A DNA stretch of 44,259 nucleotides from Fibrobacter sp. Lineage in GTDB: Bacteria > Fibrobacterota > Chitinivibrionia > Chitinivibrionales > Chitinispirillaceae. Shown here piece after piece: positions 37,543-44,259 of the stretch. Every line of letters starts with the position of its first letter. Within the stretch, counting starts at the first letter, position 1. A program made the position numbers and the translations under genes. The notes under the pieces were generated by a model that did no database searches, was not told the DNA's origin, and saw only the letters and a program-made list of their open reading frames with translations. The stretch lies in NCBI GenBank assembly GCA_012523595.1, contig JAAYIG010000255.1:1-44259 (forward strand), given 5' to 3'.

Positions 37543-39084
37543 TCAGTTACCTGCTGAAATTACCGGTTGGGATGGTTTGTCTTTTCCTTTTCCAAACTTT
37601 TGCATTGTGACCTCAAATACAGTGGAAAGAAAAGCCAGTATGTTGTTCATCGTCCAGTAAATAACCATTCCTGCCGGTGATCTGTAAAGTAGAAGAAAAA
37701 ACAGAGCCGCCATCCAATATAGATTTTTCCTCTGCTTTTTCTGAAGAGATCTGGAAAGTGAGGAATCGGCGTGTATCCATGAAGCACCAATTGTAAAAGA
37801 GGTCATTATAAATGGGAGAATATTGAAATACTCACCAAAAAAAGGAATACTGAAGGGAAACTTAAAGAGCTGATCCGGATAAGAGAGATCTTTTATCCAT
37901 AAAAAGGAGGAACAGCTTAAAACAATATGCTCACTTAGCATGTCGTAAGCCGCGAAGAAAACCGGTATCTGAATAGCAGCACTCAGCAGACTCTTCAATG
38001 AATAAAGAGGGCTTATTCCTAGTTCCTTATAAGCTTCCAGAGTTTTTCTTGTCTGCTCCTCACCCTTATACTTTCTTTTTATCTCATCGAGATGCGGCTG
38101 AATCAGTGAGGATTGACGGTTTACCTCCTTTTGCCATCTGTCGGCAATCTTAAAAAGCGGTGCCAGTACAATCTTTACACAAACAGACAATAAAATCAAT
38201 GATATCGGGACACTGTGAAGTATCCTCAACAGGAAGTCAAAAACAAGCAAAAACCCAAAGGATAACCATCTTATCCATGATGGTAAACGATAAAGAAGTC
38301 TGCCAAGCTGCGGGTCGGTTTTTTTAAGTTCTTTGTAAACTATCGGACCATAATAAACTTTCAAGCTGAAAGATTGAGAAGCATCTGAAGGCCCCTCAAT
38401 AATAAATGCACCGTCTTTATGGGATAAGGACAGACTTTTCCCTGCAGATTGAACAAAACAGCCCCAGAATCTGTTGTGAATTCCTGTCCAGTGCTTTTCT
38501 TTTAAAGTGTCGGTGTCCGGTGCTTTTTTCAAGCCGAGGGTTCTGATTTTCTTACCGAAGATTACCAGATCCTCTCCGTCTCTTATACTATCGGGAAAGG
38601 TAACCTGCAATTTAGAGAGATTCTTCGTCGGTACAGCCTCTTTATTCTCACCAATAAATCTGCCCGAGAAAACCAGAGAATAGTTGTTTTTATGGAAAGA
38701 GTATTCTTTTACTACCTGGGCACCTGATGCCAAAGGTGGTGAAAAGAAACTCAAAGAAACAGTTGTATCTGATTCGGATTGATGAAGGATATATGGTGAC
38801 AGCTTATCATTACTGTCTGAAAACAGCTCTTTTCCTGGTTCCATTCTTATTAATGGAACCCCGCCATTCTGAACCTGGAGTTTTTTATCTATTCTGACAA
38901 CATCATAGTAGTTATAGGATAACCCGATGTCAACAAGATCACCATCTGCGGTAAAGCGAATAACCTGATTCTGAATATAGAAAGAGAGCAATGTATCGGA
39001 AAGTAACTCTGTATTTTTTGAAAAAATATCAGCAGGTAAAAATATGAACAGAAGAAGGTATAAAGAGGTGAACCTTTTAAACAT
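37543..39084 (-). CDS. yidC: YidC/Oxa1-family membrane insertase
   Basis: 513 residues. An N-terminal hydrophobic segment precedes a large beta-rich periplasmic P1-like domain (about 25-260). The Oxa1 core follows with YidC features: LLSVCVKIVLAPLF, a charged coiled stretch (LIQPHLDEIKRKYKGEEQTRK), AAIQIPVFFAAYDML, and FLLLYRSPAGMVIYWTMNNI near the end. YidC inserts and folds inner-membrane proteins. The usual rpmH-rnpA-yidC-jag surroundings are absent; instead it is fourth in the envelope operon, which may mean it is a second YidC serving this system. Whether it is the only YidC cannot be told from this window. Confidence 0.85.
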   Translation of the reverse strand: MFKRFTSLYLLLFIFLPADIFSKNTELLSDTLLSFYIQNQVIRFTADGDLVDIGLSYNYYDVVRIDKKLQVQNGGVPLIRMEPGKELFSDSNDKLSPYILHQSESDTTVSLSFFSPPLASGAQVVKEYSFHKNNYSLVFSGRFIGENKEAVPTKNLSKLQVTFPDSIRDGEDLVIFGKKIRTLGLKKAPDTDTLKEKHWTGIHNRFWGCFVQSAGKSLSLSHKDGAFIIEGPSDASQSFSLKVYYGPIVYKELKKTDPQLGRLLYRLPSWIRWLSFGFLLVFDFLLRILHSVPISLILLSVCVKIVLAPLFKIADRWQKEVNRQSSLIQPHLDEIKRKYKGEEQTRKTLEAYKELGISPLYSLKSLLSAAIQIPVFFAAYDMLSEHIVLSCSSFLWIKDLSYPDQLFKFPFSIPFFGEYFNILPFIMTSFTIGASWIHADSSLSRSLQKKQRKNLYWMAALFFLLLYRSPAGMVIYWTMNNILAFLSTVFEVTMQKFGKGKDKPSQPVISAGN

Positions 39085-39102
39085 CGTGTTACTTTCGCAT
39101 GG

Positions 39103-41001
39103 TTACTGTTTAAAAAACCTGCCCACTTCACCTAATGCGGAAACGATATTAGGGCCGATCTGCGGTTTTTTTACGATCTGATATTGTTTGTCTCTGACCT
39201 CATAATATCCTCCCGGGAATTGAACTGTGATCTGGCTTGGCTCTACAATCGCAAAATTGAAATAGCTTCCTGTAAGAATCCACTCCCAGGACTCTTCTGA
39301 AAACAGATTTTTACCTGAACAGTAATCGGATTCCGGATTTTTCACCATGAACACATCTTTCATCAGTGTGGCAACAATATCATAATGAGAAGTCCTTCTC
39401 TCAACAATTCCCTTCGGTTTTCCAGGCCAGATTGTAACAAATGGAGTCCTTATTTGCCAATCACTGAAAGAACTGCCATGCCCGTTGTACCCCAGACCAT
39501 TATCATCAAATTCCTCCCCGTGATCTGAGGTAATAATTACAACAGTGCTCTCCAGTAAACCTCGTCTTGTGAGATCCTCCAGAATCGATTCTACAAGTGA
39601 ATCAGAATATTGAAGACTCACTTTGTATCTGGCAAACTTTTTTTGTGCCTCTGTCATTCCTTTATCATACTGAATTTTGTCTTTATATGCCGGAGGATAA
39701 TTCTCAGTACAGAGTGCATCATAAAACAGGAACCCGAAAAATGGCCGGTCAGTATTTCTGTGGTCCAGCCATTCTTTCCATTGATCAGTGATAGCGGAAT
39801 CATTTCGATAAGCTGCCTGAGGGTCAGGTATCACAGTTTCAAGCCTGAGATTCTCAATTTTTACAAAAGCAGTGATGTCCAGATTTGCCGGAGCATACAA
39901 TTTATAGCTGGTAAAAATCCCTATAGAATAGTTTGTCTGAAGAAGTCTGTCGATAAAAAGCGGAGAGCATTTATTGGATTCCACAAACTGCTGATAGGTT
40001 GGAGGTATTCCATAGAAAATAGAAAACGTCCCCATCTTTGTGGAGTTTCCACCGCTATAATGGTTCCTGAAAATGGTTCCGTTTCTGCTGGCGAAATCAA
40101 AACAGCGCGGTGCATTCACAGGATTCATCATATCGTATCGCATGCCATCAACAGCGATTAATAGTATGTTTTTATCAGGATTTTCAACTGCAAATTCCAG
40201 CGGTTTCTGAGGATAAGCAAACACACTTCCGCTGCTGGTTAATTTCTTAGGAAGTACTCGTCTGTTTGAGATATCAACGAGTCCATGTTTGACCATGAAT
40301 CTTTTACTGGTTGACGGATAAAAAAGCGGCAGTGTAGTGGTAAATCTGGTGATATCCACATACCCTGTAGCATCAGCCCACATGTGAGTAAAATGAGTAA
40401 AGAGCAGAAATACCAGAGTAACCGGCAGACTGACCGAAAGCCAGATCTTTTTGCGGTCAATTACAAAACGATTCCAGCATATTTTAGCCACAAACGAATT
40501 GAACACAGTAAAAATGAACAGATACAGGATTCCAAAACCCCAGGTCTTCCATCCCAGTATCTTTACAGTAAGAAGATTAAAATGGAACCGGTTGGAAGTA
40601 TACACCTGCGCATCAAGAAGTTCGACACACAATACAATGGATGTCAATGCCACACATGCAGGAATTATGAACTTCCGATAAGGCAGAAAAATGATCAACG
40701 GGAAAACAAGAGCTATCCATGCAATGATTGAAAAGGACGCAAAATGGCTGATAAAAGCGGTAAGAGTATAAGCGATGGAGAGAAAATCACCCGGGAATCT
40801 GTACGTAGTGATATAGAGTAAACCAATAAGAAGCGTCAAAACAGCAGTAATGGAAAAGAACCCCGCACTCCATCTGAAAAGTTCCAGACGTCCTTTCATC
40901 TGCCACCATGAACCCTTTAAAAATAACGATGGTTTCTTTTTTACACCTACAGCAATGGCTGATTCAGGCGACGAGCTCTCAGGTAGATTACTGGTTTTCA
41001 T
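39103..41001 (-). CDS. YejM/PbgA-like membrane sulfatase-family protein
   Basis: 632 residues. Five membrane helices (residues about 45-205) are followed by HFTHMWADATGYVDITRF and PLFYPSTSKRFMVKHGLVD, strikingly like the linker of YejM (PbgA/LapC). The alkaline phosphatase/sulfatase fold runs from about 275: VDGMRYD (Asp285), GGNSTKMG (candidate nucleophile Ser320/Thr321), SDHGEEF (Asp493, His494), GHGSS (His508). So the metal-binding set looks complete, whereas characterised YejM is a catalytically inactive or weak regulator of LPS synthesis. Phosphoethanolamine- or glycerolphosphate-type transfer is an alternative. The start overlaps the preceding gene by 14 bases. Confidence 0.85.
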   Translation of the reverse strand: MKTSNLPESSSPESAIAVGVKKKPSLFLKGSWWQMKGRLELFRWSAGFFSITAVLTLLIGLLYITTYRFPGDFLSIAYTLTAFISHFASFSIIAWIALVFPLIIFLPYRKFIIPACVALTSIVLCVELLDAQVYTSNRFHFNLLTVKILGWKTWGFGILYLFIFTVFNSFVAKICWNRFVIDRKKIWLSVSLPVTLVFLLFTHFTHMWADATGYVDITRFTTTLPLFYPSTSKRFMVKHGLVDISNRRVLPKKLTSSGSVFAYPQKPLEFAVENPDKNILLIAVDGMRYDMMNPVNAPRCFDFASRNGTIFRNHYSGGNSTKMGTFSIFYGIPPTYQQFVESNKCSPLFIDRLLQTNYSIGIFTSYKLYAPANLDITAFVKIENLRLETVIPDPQAAYRNDSAITDQWKEWLDHRNTDRPFFGFLFYDALCTENYPPAYKDKIQYDKGMTEAQKKFARYKVSLQYSDSLVESILEDLTRRGLLESTVVIITSDHGEEFDDNGLGYNGHGSSFSDWQIRTPFVTIWPGKPKGIVERRTSHYDIVATLMKDVFMVKNPESDYCSGKNLFSEESWEWILTGSYFNFAIVEPSQITVQFPGGYYEVRDKQYQIVKKPQIGPNIVSALGEVGRFFKQ

Positions 41002-42208
41002 TGTTCCTTACAGTGTTTTGGGAGCCAAGGGTGCCATCGAGTCTTTTTTGCTTCTGCATATCTGCAATTTTCATTATCTCTCTGGCCCCTGTTTCAACAC
41101 TTTTTCCGAAATTAAAAAGGATATTCTCCCGTAAATTGGAAATCTTCTTCTTGAATTGCTCGGGATCAGACAGAAGTTTCTCAATTACAAGTGGCGCTTT
41201 TTCGAGTTCATCCATCTTGAGTACGAATCCCACTTCATTACGGATACTTACCTCCATGGGCTCCAGTCCCAGTTCCTGGTATGAGGGGTTTCTTACTCTA
41301 CGGGGGACATCTATGTATAAAACCGGCTTCTCAAGGCCAAGGGCATATTCAATAGATGTAGATGACCAGTCGCACACCAGGAGATCAGAATCAAAAAGCG
41401 AATCTGTATCACCCATGCGGTTGACATATTTGAGTAAGGGGTTTTGTCCGTAAAGCCTTAAAATCTCTTCCACTACTTTGGGAGTGAGTTTAAGAGTCTG
41501 GTAGTGAGGACGCAGGGTAACCCTGAATCCGGCATTGAGTAAAACACCGACTATTTCTTTACCGCAAAGATTGAGTATCGAATTCTCCCCCCAGGTAGGA
41601 GCCAGCAGGATTGAGTAAGGTTTTTGCGGAGGTTTACACCTTTTGGCAGCTTCATTATAAAGCTCCTCTACCCTGGCATATCCATGAGGAATCAGATTCT
41701 TGGGAGCAAGCCCTTTCATCTGCTCCCGTTTACGGATCTCCCTGATCTGGTGTGGCCCTACACAAAGAATTGTGTCATAGTGATCGTAGGAGTTCTCAAA
41801 ATCAACCATGTGGGTACTGCCCATGGCATGGAACAGATATATGTAATGAACAGGATTGATAGATCGTTTGAGCTGAAAAACGTTCAGATCTATCATGGTC
41901 AGCAAAAGGCTGTCTGCTTTCAGGAACTGAAAGAGCATGATCTGCCAAAAACCAGGTTTAATGTAGAAGGGCATAAACAAGGGATGTTTTTTAGAAAGCC
42001 CCGGATCCAGAGGATCCGAACTGATATAACATACGGATCTGGAATTTGATAACAACTCTTCAATGATCTTACGGAAATGATGCCAGTCCTGGCCGCTTTC
42101 CGAATAGACCACTATGTTGCGTTGATCATCTGTAAGCTTGTTGAATGCCCTGTAATTCTGAAATGATTTAAAAAACAGGCTCAGCGAAAGGAAAGGATTC
42201 TGTTTCAC
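40988..42208 (-). CDS. CDP-glycerol glycerophosphotransferase-like (TagF-family) enzyme
   Basis: 406 residues, with a GTG start. The TagB/TagF fold is shown by FHAMGSTHM (His127), HGYARVEEL (His175), ILLAPTWGE (200-208), RPHYQT (233-238) and DSDLLVCDWSSTSIEYAL (273-290). In teichoic-acid synthesis such enzymes transfer glycerol- or ribitol-phosphate from CDP donors; in diderms they decorate capsules or LPS. It fits the neighbouring cytidylyltransferase, which could supply a CDP donor. The start lacks a strong ribosome-binding site. Second gene of the operon. Confidence 0.85.
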   Translation of the reverse strand: MKQNPFLSLSLFFKSFQNYRAFNKLTDDQRNIVVYSESGQDWHHFRKIIEELLSNSRSVCYISSDPLDPGLSKKHPLFMPFYIKPGFWQIMLFQFLKADSLLLTMIDLNVFQLKRSINPVHYIYLFHAMGSTHMVDFENSYDHYDTILCVGPHQIREIRKREQMKGLAPKNLIPHGYARVEELYNEAAKRCKPPQKPYSILLAPTWGENSILNLCGKEIVGVLLNAGFRVTLRPHYQTLKLTPKVVEEILRLYGQNPLLKYVNRMGDTDSLFDSDLLVCDWSSTSIEYALGLEKPVLYIDVPRRVRNPSYQELGLEPMEVSIRNEVGFVLKMDELEKAPLVIEKLLSDPEQFKKKISNLRENILFNFGKSVETGAREIMKIADMQKQKRLDGTLGSQNTVRNNENQ

Positions 42209-42244
42209 AATCTGCTTTCGAATTATTGTGAATGAGAATAAAAA

Positions 42245-42490
42245 TCAATTTTTCTTTTTAGATTTAAAGAAAGATGCGATTTTAAACCAGAAGGTTTTTA
42301 CTCCGAGAATTATGGTTGCGAAAATCCCCACAATAGCAGAAATTATCATTGTTCCGGTACCCGGATCCAGGTATGCAAAAGAGAACTGGGGGTTTTGCTG
42401 AAGTTCTGGAGTAAAGTATCTGGCCACAACAGTAGCTATCAGCATGAGACTAAAGATATTCAGGCGAAGATATTCCAGCTTTTTTCCCAT
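42245..42490 (-). CDS. Small YLDPGTG-type membrane protein
   Basis: 81 residues with two hydrophobic segments. The central FAYLDPGTGTMIISAIVG and the following KTFWFKI match small membrane proteins found beside sulfatase/phosphatase-like and surface-polymer genes in many bacteria; their function is unknown. It has a strong GGGAGGG ribosome-binding site and is the first gene of the leftward operon, 36 bases before the TagF-like gene. The region 42491-42795 between it and the flavodoxin gene contains no gene that I can support and no convincing promoter pair. Confidence 0.75.
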   Translation of the reverse strand: MGKKLEYLRLNIFSLMLIATVVARYFTPELQQNPQFSFAYLDPGTGTMIISAIVGIFATIILGVKTFWFKIASFFKSKKKN

Positions 42491-42795
42491 AATCCCTCCC
42501 GGCTAAAAAAGACTAATAAAATAATTCACACTCTTTGTTATTACCACTACCTCTTTTCATTTGGCCGGTTTGAAGCATTCCATCCAAAAGGAAACGCTGT
42601 TAACCGGAAGTAAAAACTATTTTCAAGAAATAGCCCGGGCAATTCAATGTAAATAACACACCTGAAGCGGGCAGATTGTCCATTTAATTCTGTAAAAATA
42701 GATGTTGCTTTAACAGGTAATTATAAAACAAGATCAGACGACAGGTACCATGTCCGGTATCGAATGAAAAATGAAAACAAAAAGGAGGTATACTT

Positions 42796-43239
42796 GTGAA
42801 AGTTGCTATTGCATACTACTCCCAGCATCATGGGAATACGAAGAAACTTCTGGATGCCATTAAGGAAAAGTATGATATAACACTGATCAATGTGGTTGAA
42901 AGTAAAGTGGCAGATTTATCCGGTTACGACCTGACAGGGTTTGCATCCGGTACATATTTCGGTAAATTCAGCAGGGAAGTTATGGATTTTGCCAGGAACA
43001 ACCTGCCGGTTAAAAAAAGAGTATTTCTTATAAATACCTATGGTGCTAATAGAGGCAACACAAAGGAGATGAAACGGATCATCGAAGAAAAGTCCGGCCA
43101 GTTGCTTGGAACCTATGGATGCAAAGGTTTTGACACATTTGGCCCTCTTAAACTTATCGGTGGAATCGCAAAAGGACATCCGGATGAAAATGATATAAAG
43201 GGCGCAATAGAGTTTTTTAAGGAGATTGTTCAAAAATAA
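42796..43239 (+). CDS. Flavodoxin-family protein
   Basis: 147 residues, flavodoxin length. The N-terminal AIAYYSQHHGNTKKLLDAI is an FMN phosphate-binding loop (S-x-H-x-G-N-T-K), and SGTYFGKFSREV and NTYGANRG are the isoalloxazine-contacting loops. It is close to the flavodoxin/EFR1-type domain. Start is GTG with a perfect AAAGGAGG seven bases upstream. The electron partner is unknown. No flavoprotein partner lies nearby. Confidence 0.88.
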   Translation: MKVAIAYYSQHHGNTKKLLDAIKEKYDITLINVVESKVADLSGYDLTGFASGTYFGKFSREVMDFARNNLPVKKRVFLINTYGANRGNTKEMKRIIEEKSGQLLGTYGCKGFDTFGPLKLIGGIAKGHPDENDIKGAIEFFKEIVQK

Positions 43240-43297
43240 AGTAGCAATTTTACTGCAGGTAAAGACAGAAATGAAGTTTCAAGAGCACTCGGTTCAT

Positions 43298-43350
43298 AAA
43301 AAAAAGCAGCGGTCTTATTCTGGAGCTTCTTGCGCAGGATAAGGCCGCTG
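43298..43350 (-). terminator. Rho-independent terminator of the acidic gene
   Basis: A 16-base-pair stem with two G-U pairs, CAGCGGCCTTATCCTG with CAGAATAAGACCGCTG in the minus-strand RNA, loop of 12 bases, followed by CTTTTTTTT. The orientation fits the gene ending at 43369. Confidence 0.9.
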
Positions 43351-43368
43351 TAATGTAAACAGACAGAT

Positions 43369-44259
43369 TTAGAGTTTGAAGAAAGCATCAATCTTACTGG
43401 CGATATCATCACCAGTCAGCATATCATGATCTTCACTCCCTTCACTCTTCGCCTTTTCTTCAGGTTTCTTTTCCTCATCCGCCTGATCTTTTATCTCAAA
43501 GACTTCAATACCCGACTCTTCTTCCTGCAATTCATAAGCAGGACCGATCACCTCACCCCCATGAGACTGCAGTGAGGCTATTTCCTGCTCTGGTTCACCT
43601 CCGACTACCTTTTCTTCGGCTTTTACCTGTGTTACGGTGCCATAATCAGTGTCGGTCTTTTCAGAAATGGAAGCTTCAATCTCTTTAAAGTTATCCTCAA
43701 ACTCGGAAAGTTCAGCCTTTTTTTCAGGCATGCGAAGTTCGCTCGGTAACTCCTGAGGAGAACGAGGAATCCGGCTTATATCCAGATCCATTATTGTTTC
43801 CATTGTGAACTCTTCATCCTCAGATTCCTGCTCACTCTCTATCGGTTCATCAGCAGGGGTTGCAGAGGCCTCCACATCTTGCTGGACTTCATCGATTTTA
43901 CTCTCTTCAGGAACATCCTGAGAGATCTCCGGCTCAGCAGGGATCTCCGCATCAACACCCTCTTCTGACTTTTCCCCCAGAGTTATTTCAACAAATTCCT
44001 GCTCCTCTTCCCCCTCCTCTTTGATCCCATCTTCAACCGCAGATATTTGAGGTTCCTCTTGCTTAGCAGGCTCCTCAACAGCTTCCTCTTCAGGCTCAAA
44101 TTGCAATTCCCAATCAACCGCTTTTACTTCCTCTTCCGGGGCAATCACTGCAGCAGGTGAATCCTGGGCTTCCGCTTTTTCTTCAACCTCAACCGCTTCC
44201 TCTGATTCCTGCTGAACCGGTTCTGATGAGATCTCCTGATCCGGTTCCTGATCCTTAAT
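43369..44259 (-). CDS. Glu-rich acidic protein, N-terminus beyond the window
   Basis: At least 296 codons, open to the window edge (the in-frame GTG at 44148 is internal; the same Glu/Pro/Gln-rich composition continues upstream). The protein is extremely acidic with many EEE/EPE runs, low complexity, and no hydrophobic segment, so it is predicted to be disordered. The last 25 residues (HDMLTGDDIASKIDAFFKL) look like a short helix and could be a binding motif. No function can be assigned. It is followed by a strong terminator. Confidence 0.7.
   Translation of the reverse strand: MKDQEPDQEISSEPVQQESEEAVEVEEKAEAQDSPAAVIAPEEEVKAVDWELQFEPEEEAVEEPAKQEEPQISAVEDGIKEEGEEEQEFVEITLGEKSEEGVDAEIPAEPEISQDVPEESKIDEVQQDVEASATPADEPIESEQESEDEEFTMETIMDLDISRIPRSPQELPSELRMPEKKAELSEFEDNFKEIEASISEKTDTDYGTVTQVKAEEKVVGGEPEQEIASLQSHGGEVIGPAYELQEEESGIEVFEIKDQADEEKKPEEKAKSEGSEDHDMLTGDDIASKIDAFFKL

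Noticed and set aside
43230-43412. 60-codon minus-strand frame over the acidic gene terminator
   Set aside because: It spans the terminator hairpin and has no RBS.

Overview
The window reads as a chromosomal segment of a motile, diderm (outer-membrane) bacterium. Supporting evidence is a PorV-like outer-membrane protein with a TolB-like propeller, an MlaE-type permease, a YejM/PbgA-like protein, several exported or lipoprotein-like products, and a beta-helix protein ending in a type IX-like (Por) sorting domain. Together with CheX-based chemotaxis and tandem flagellins this points to the FCB group, most likely a Fibrobacterota/Chitinispirillum-like lineage. That placement is an inference from gene content, not a phylogenetic result.

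Layout. (1) 1-735: tail of a RAYT-like transposase followed by five REP-like palindromes. (2) 736-3666: a mosaic envelope protein. (3) 3684-7369: smr and tgt (leftward), dxs (rightward). (4) 7370-11306: palindromic repeats, three tandem flagellins behind a consensus sigma-28 promoter, each with its ribosome-binding site in a hairpin loop, and a glycosyltransferase-like gene. (5) 11402-13177 cstA, then tRNA-Glu with promoter and terminator. (6) 13585-17027: a leftward operon tatA - tatC - tatB/5-formyl-THF cyclo-ligase fusion - DUF2953-like - mlaE-like. (7) 17237-23164: rlmB, a 5'-truncated beta-helix gene, a methyltransferase, exported proteins, an ApbE remnant and a hypothetical gene. (8) 23239-33627: a chemotaxis locus with a CheW carrying an inserted zinc-binding CZB domain, CheA with an MshEN-like module, two CheD, CheW, MCP, CheR, CheB, CheX and CheY, transcribed from several good sigma-70 promoters. 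(9) 34074-34741: a lipoprotein gene that appears frameshifted. (10) 34847-35680 nudC. (11) 35706-42490: a leftward five-gene envelope operon (YLDPGTG small membrane protein, CDP-glycerol glycerophosphotransferase-like, YejM/PbgA-like, YidC-like, cytidylyltransferase/aminotransferase fusion). (12) 42796-44259: a flavodoxin-like gene and the C-terminal part of a very acidic protein.

How the parts fit. Regions 4 and 8 form a motility programme: flagellin synthesis, possible flagellin glycosylation, and a full adaptation/excitation pathway with CheX as the only visible CheY phosphatase candidate. Region 11 looks like a self-contained pathway that could make a CDP-activated amino-alcohol or phosphonate headgroup and transfer it to an envelope polymer or lipid; this is inference from domain content and operon structure. 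The most unusual items are the TatB/cyclo-ligase fusion, the CheW split by a CZB domain, the MshEN-bearing CheA with a C9 tract, the covarying RBS hairpins of the flagellins, and the region 11 operon.
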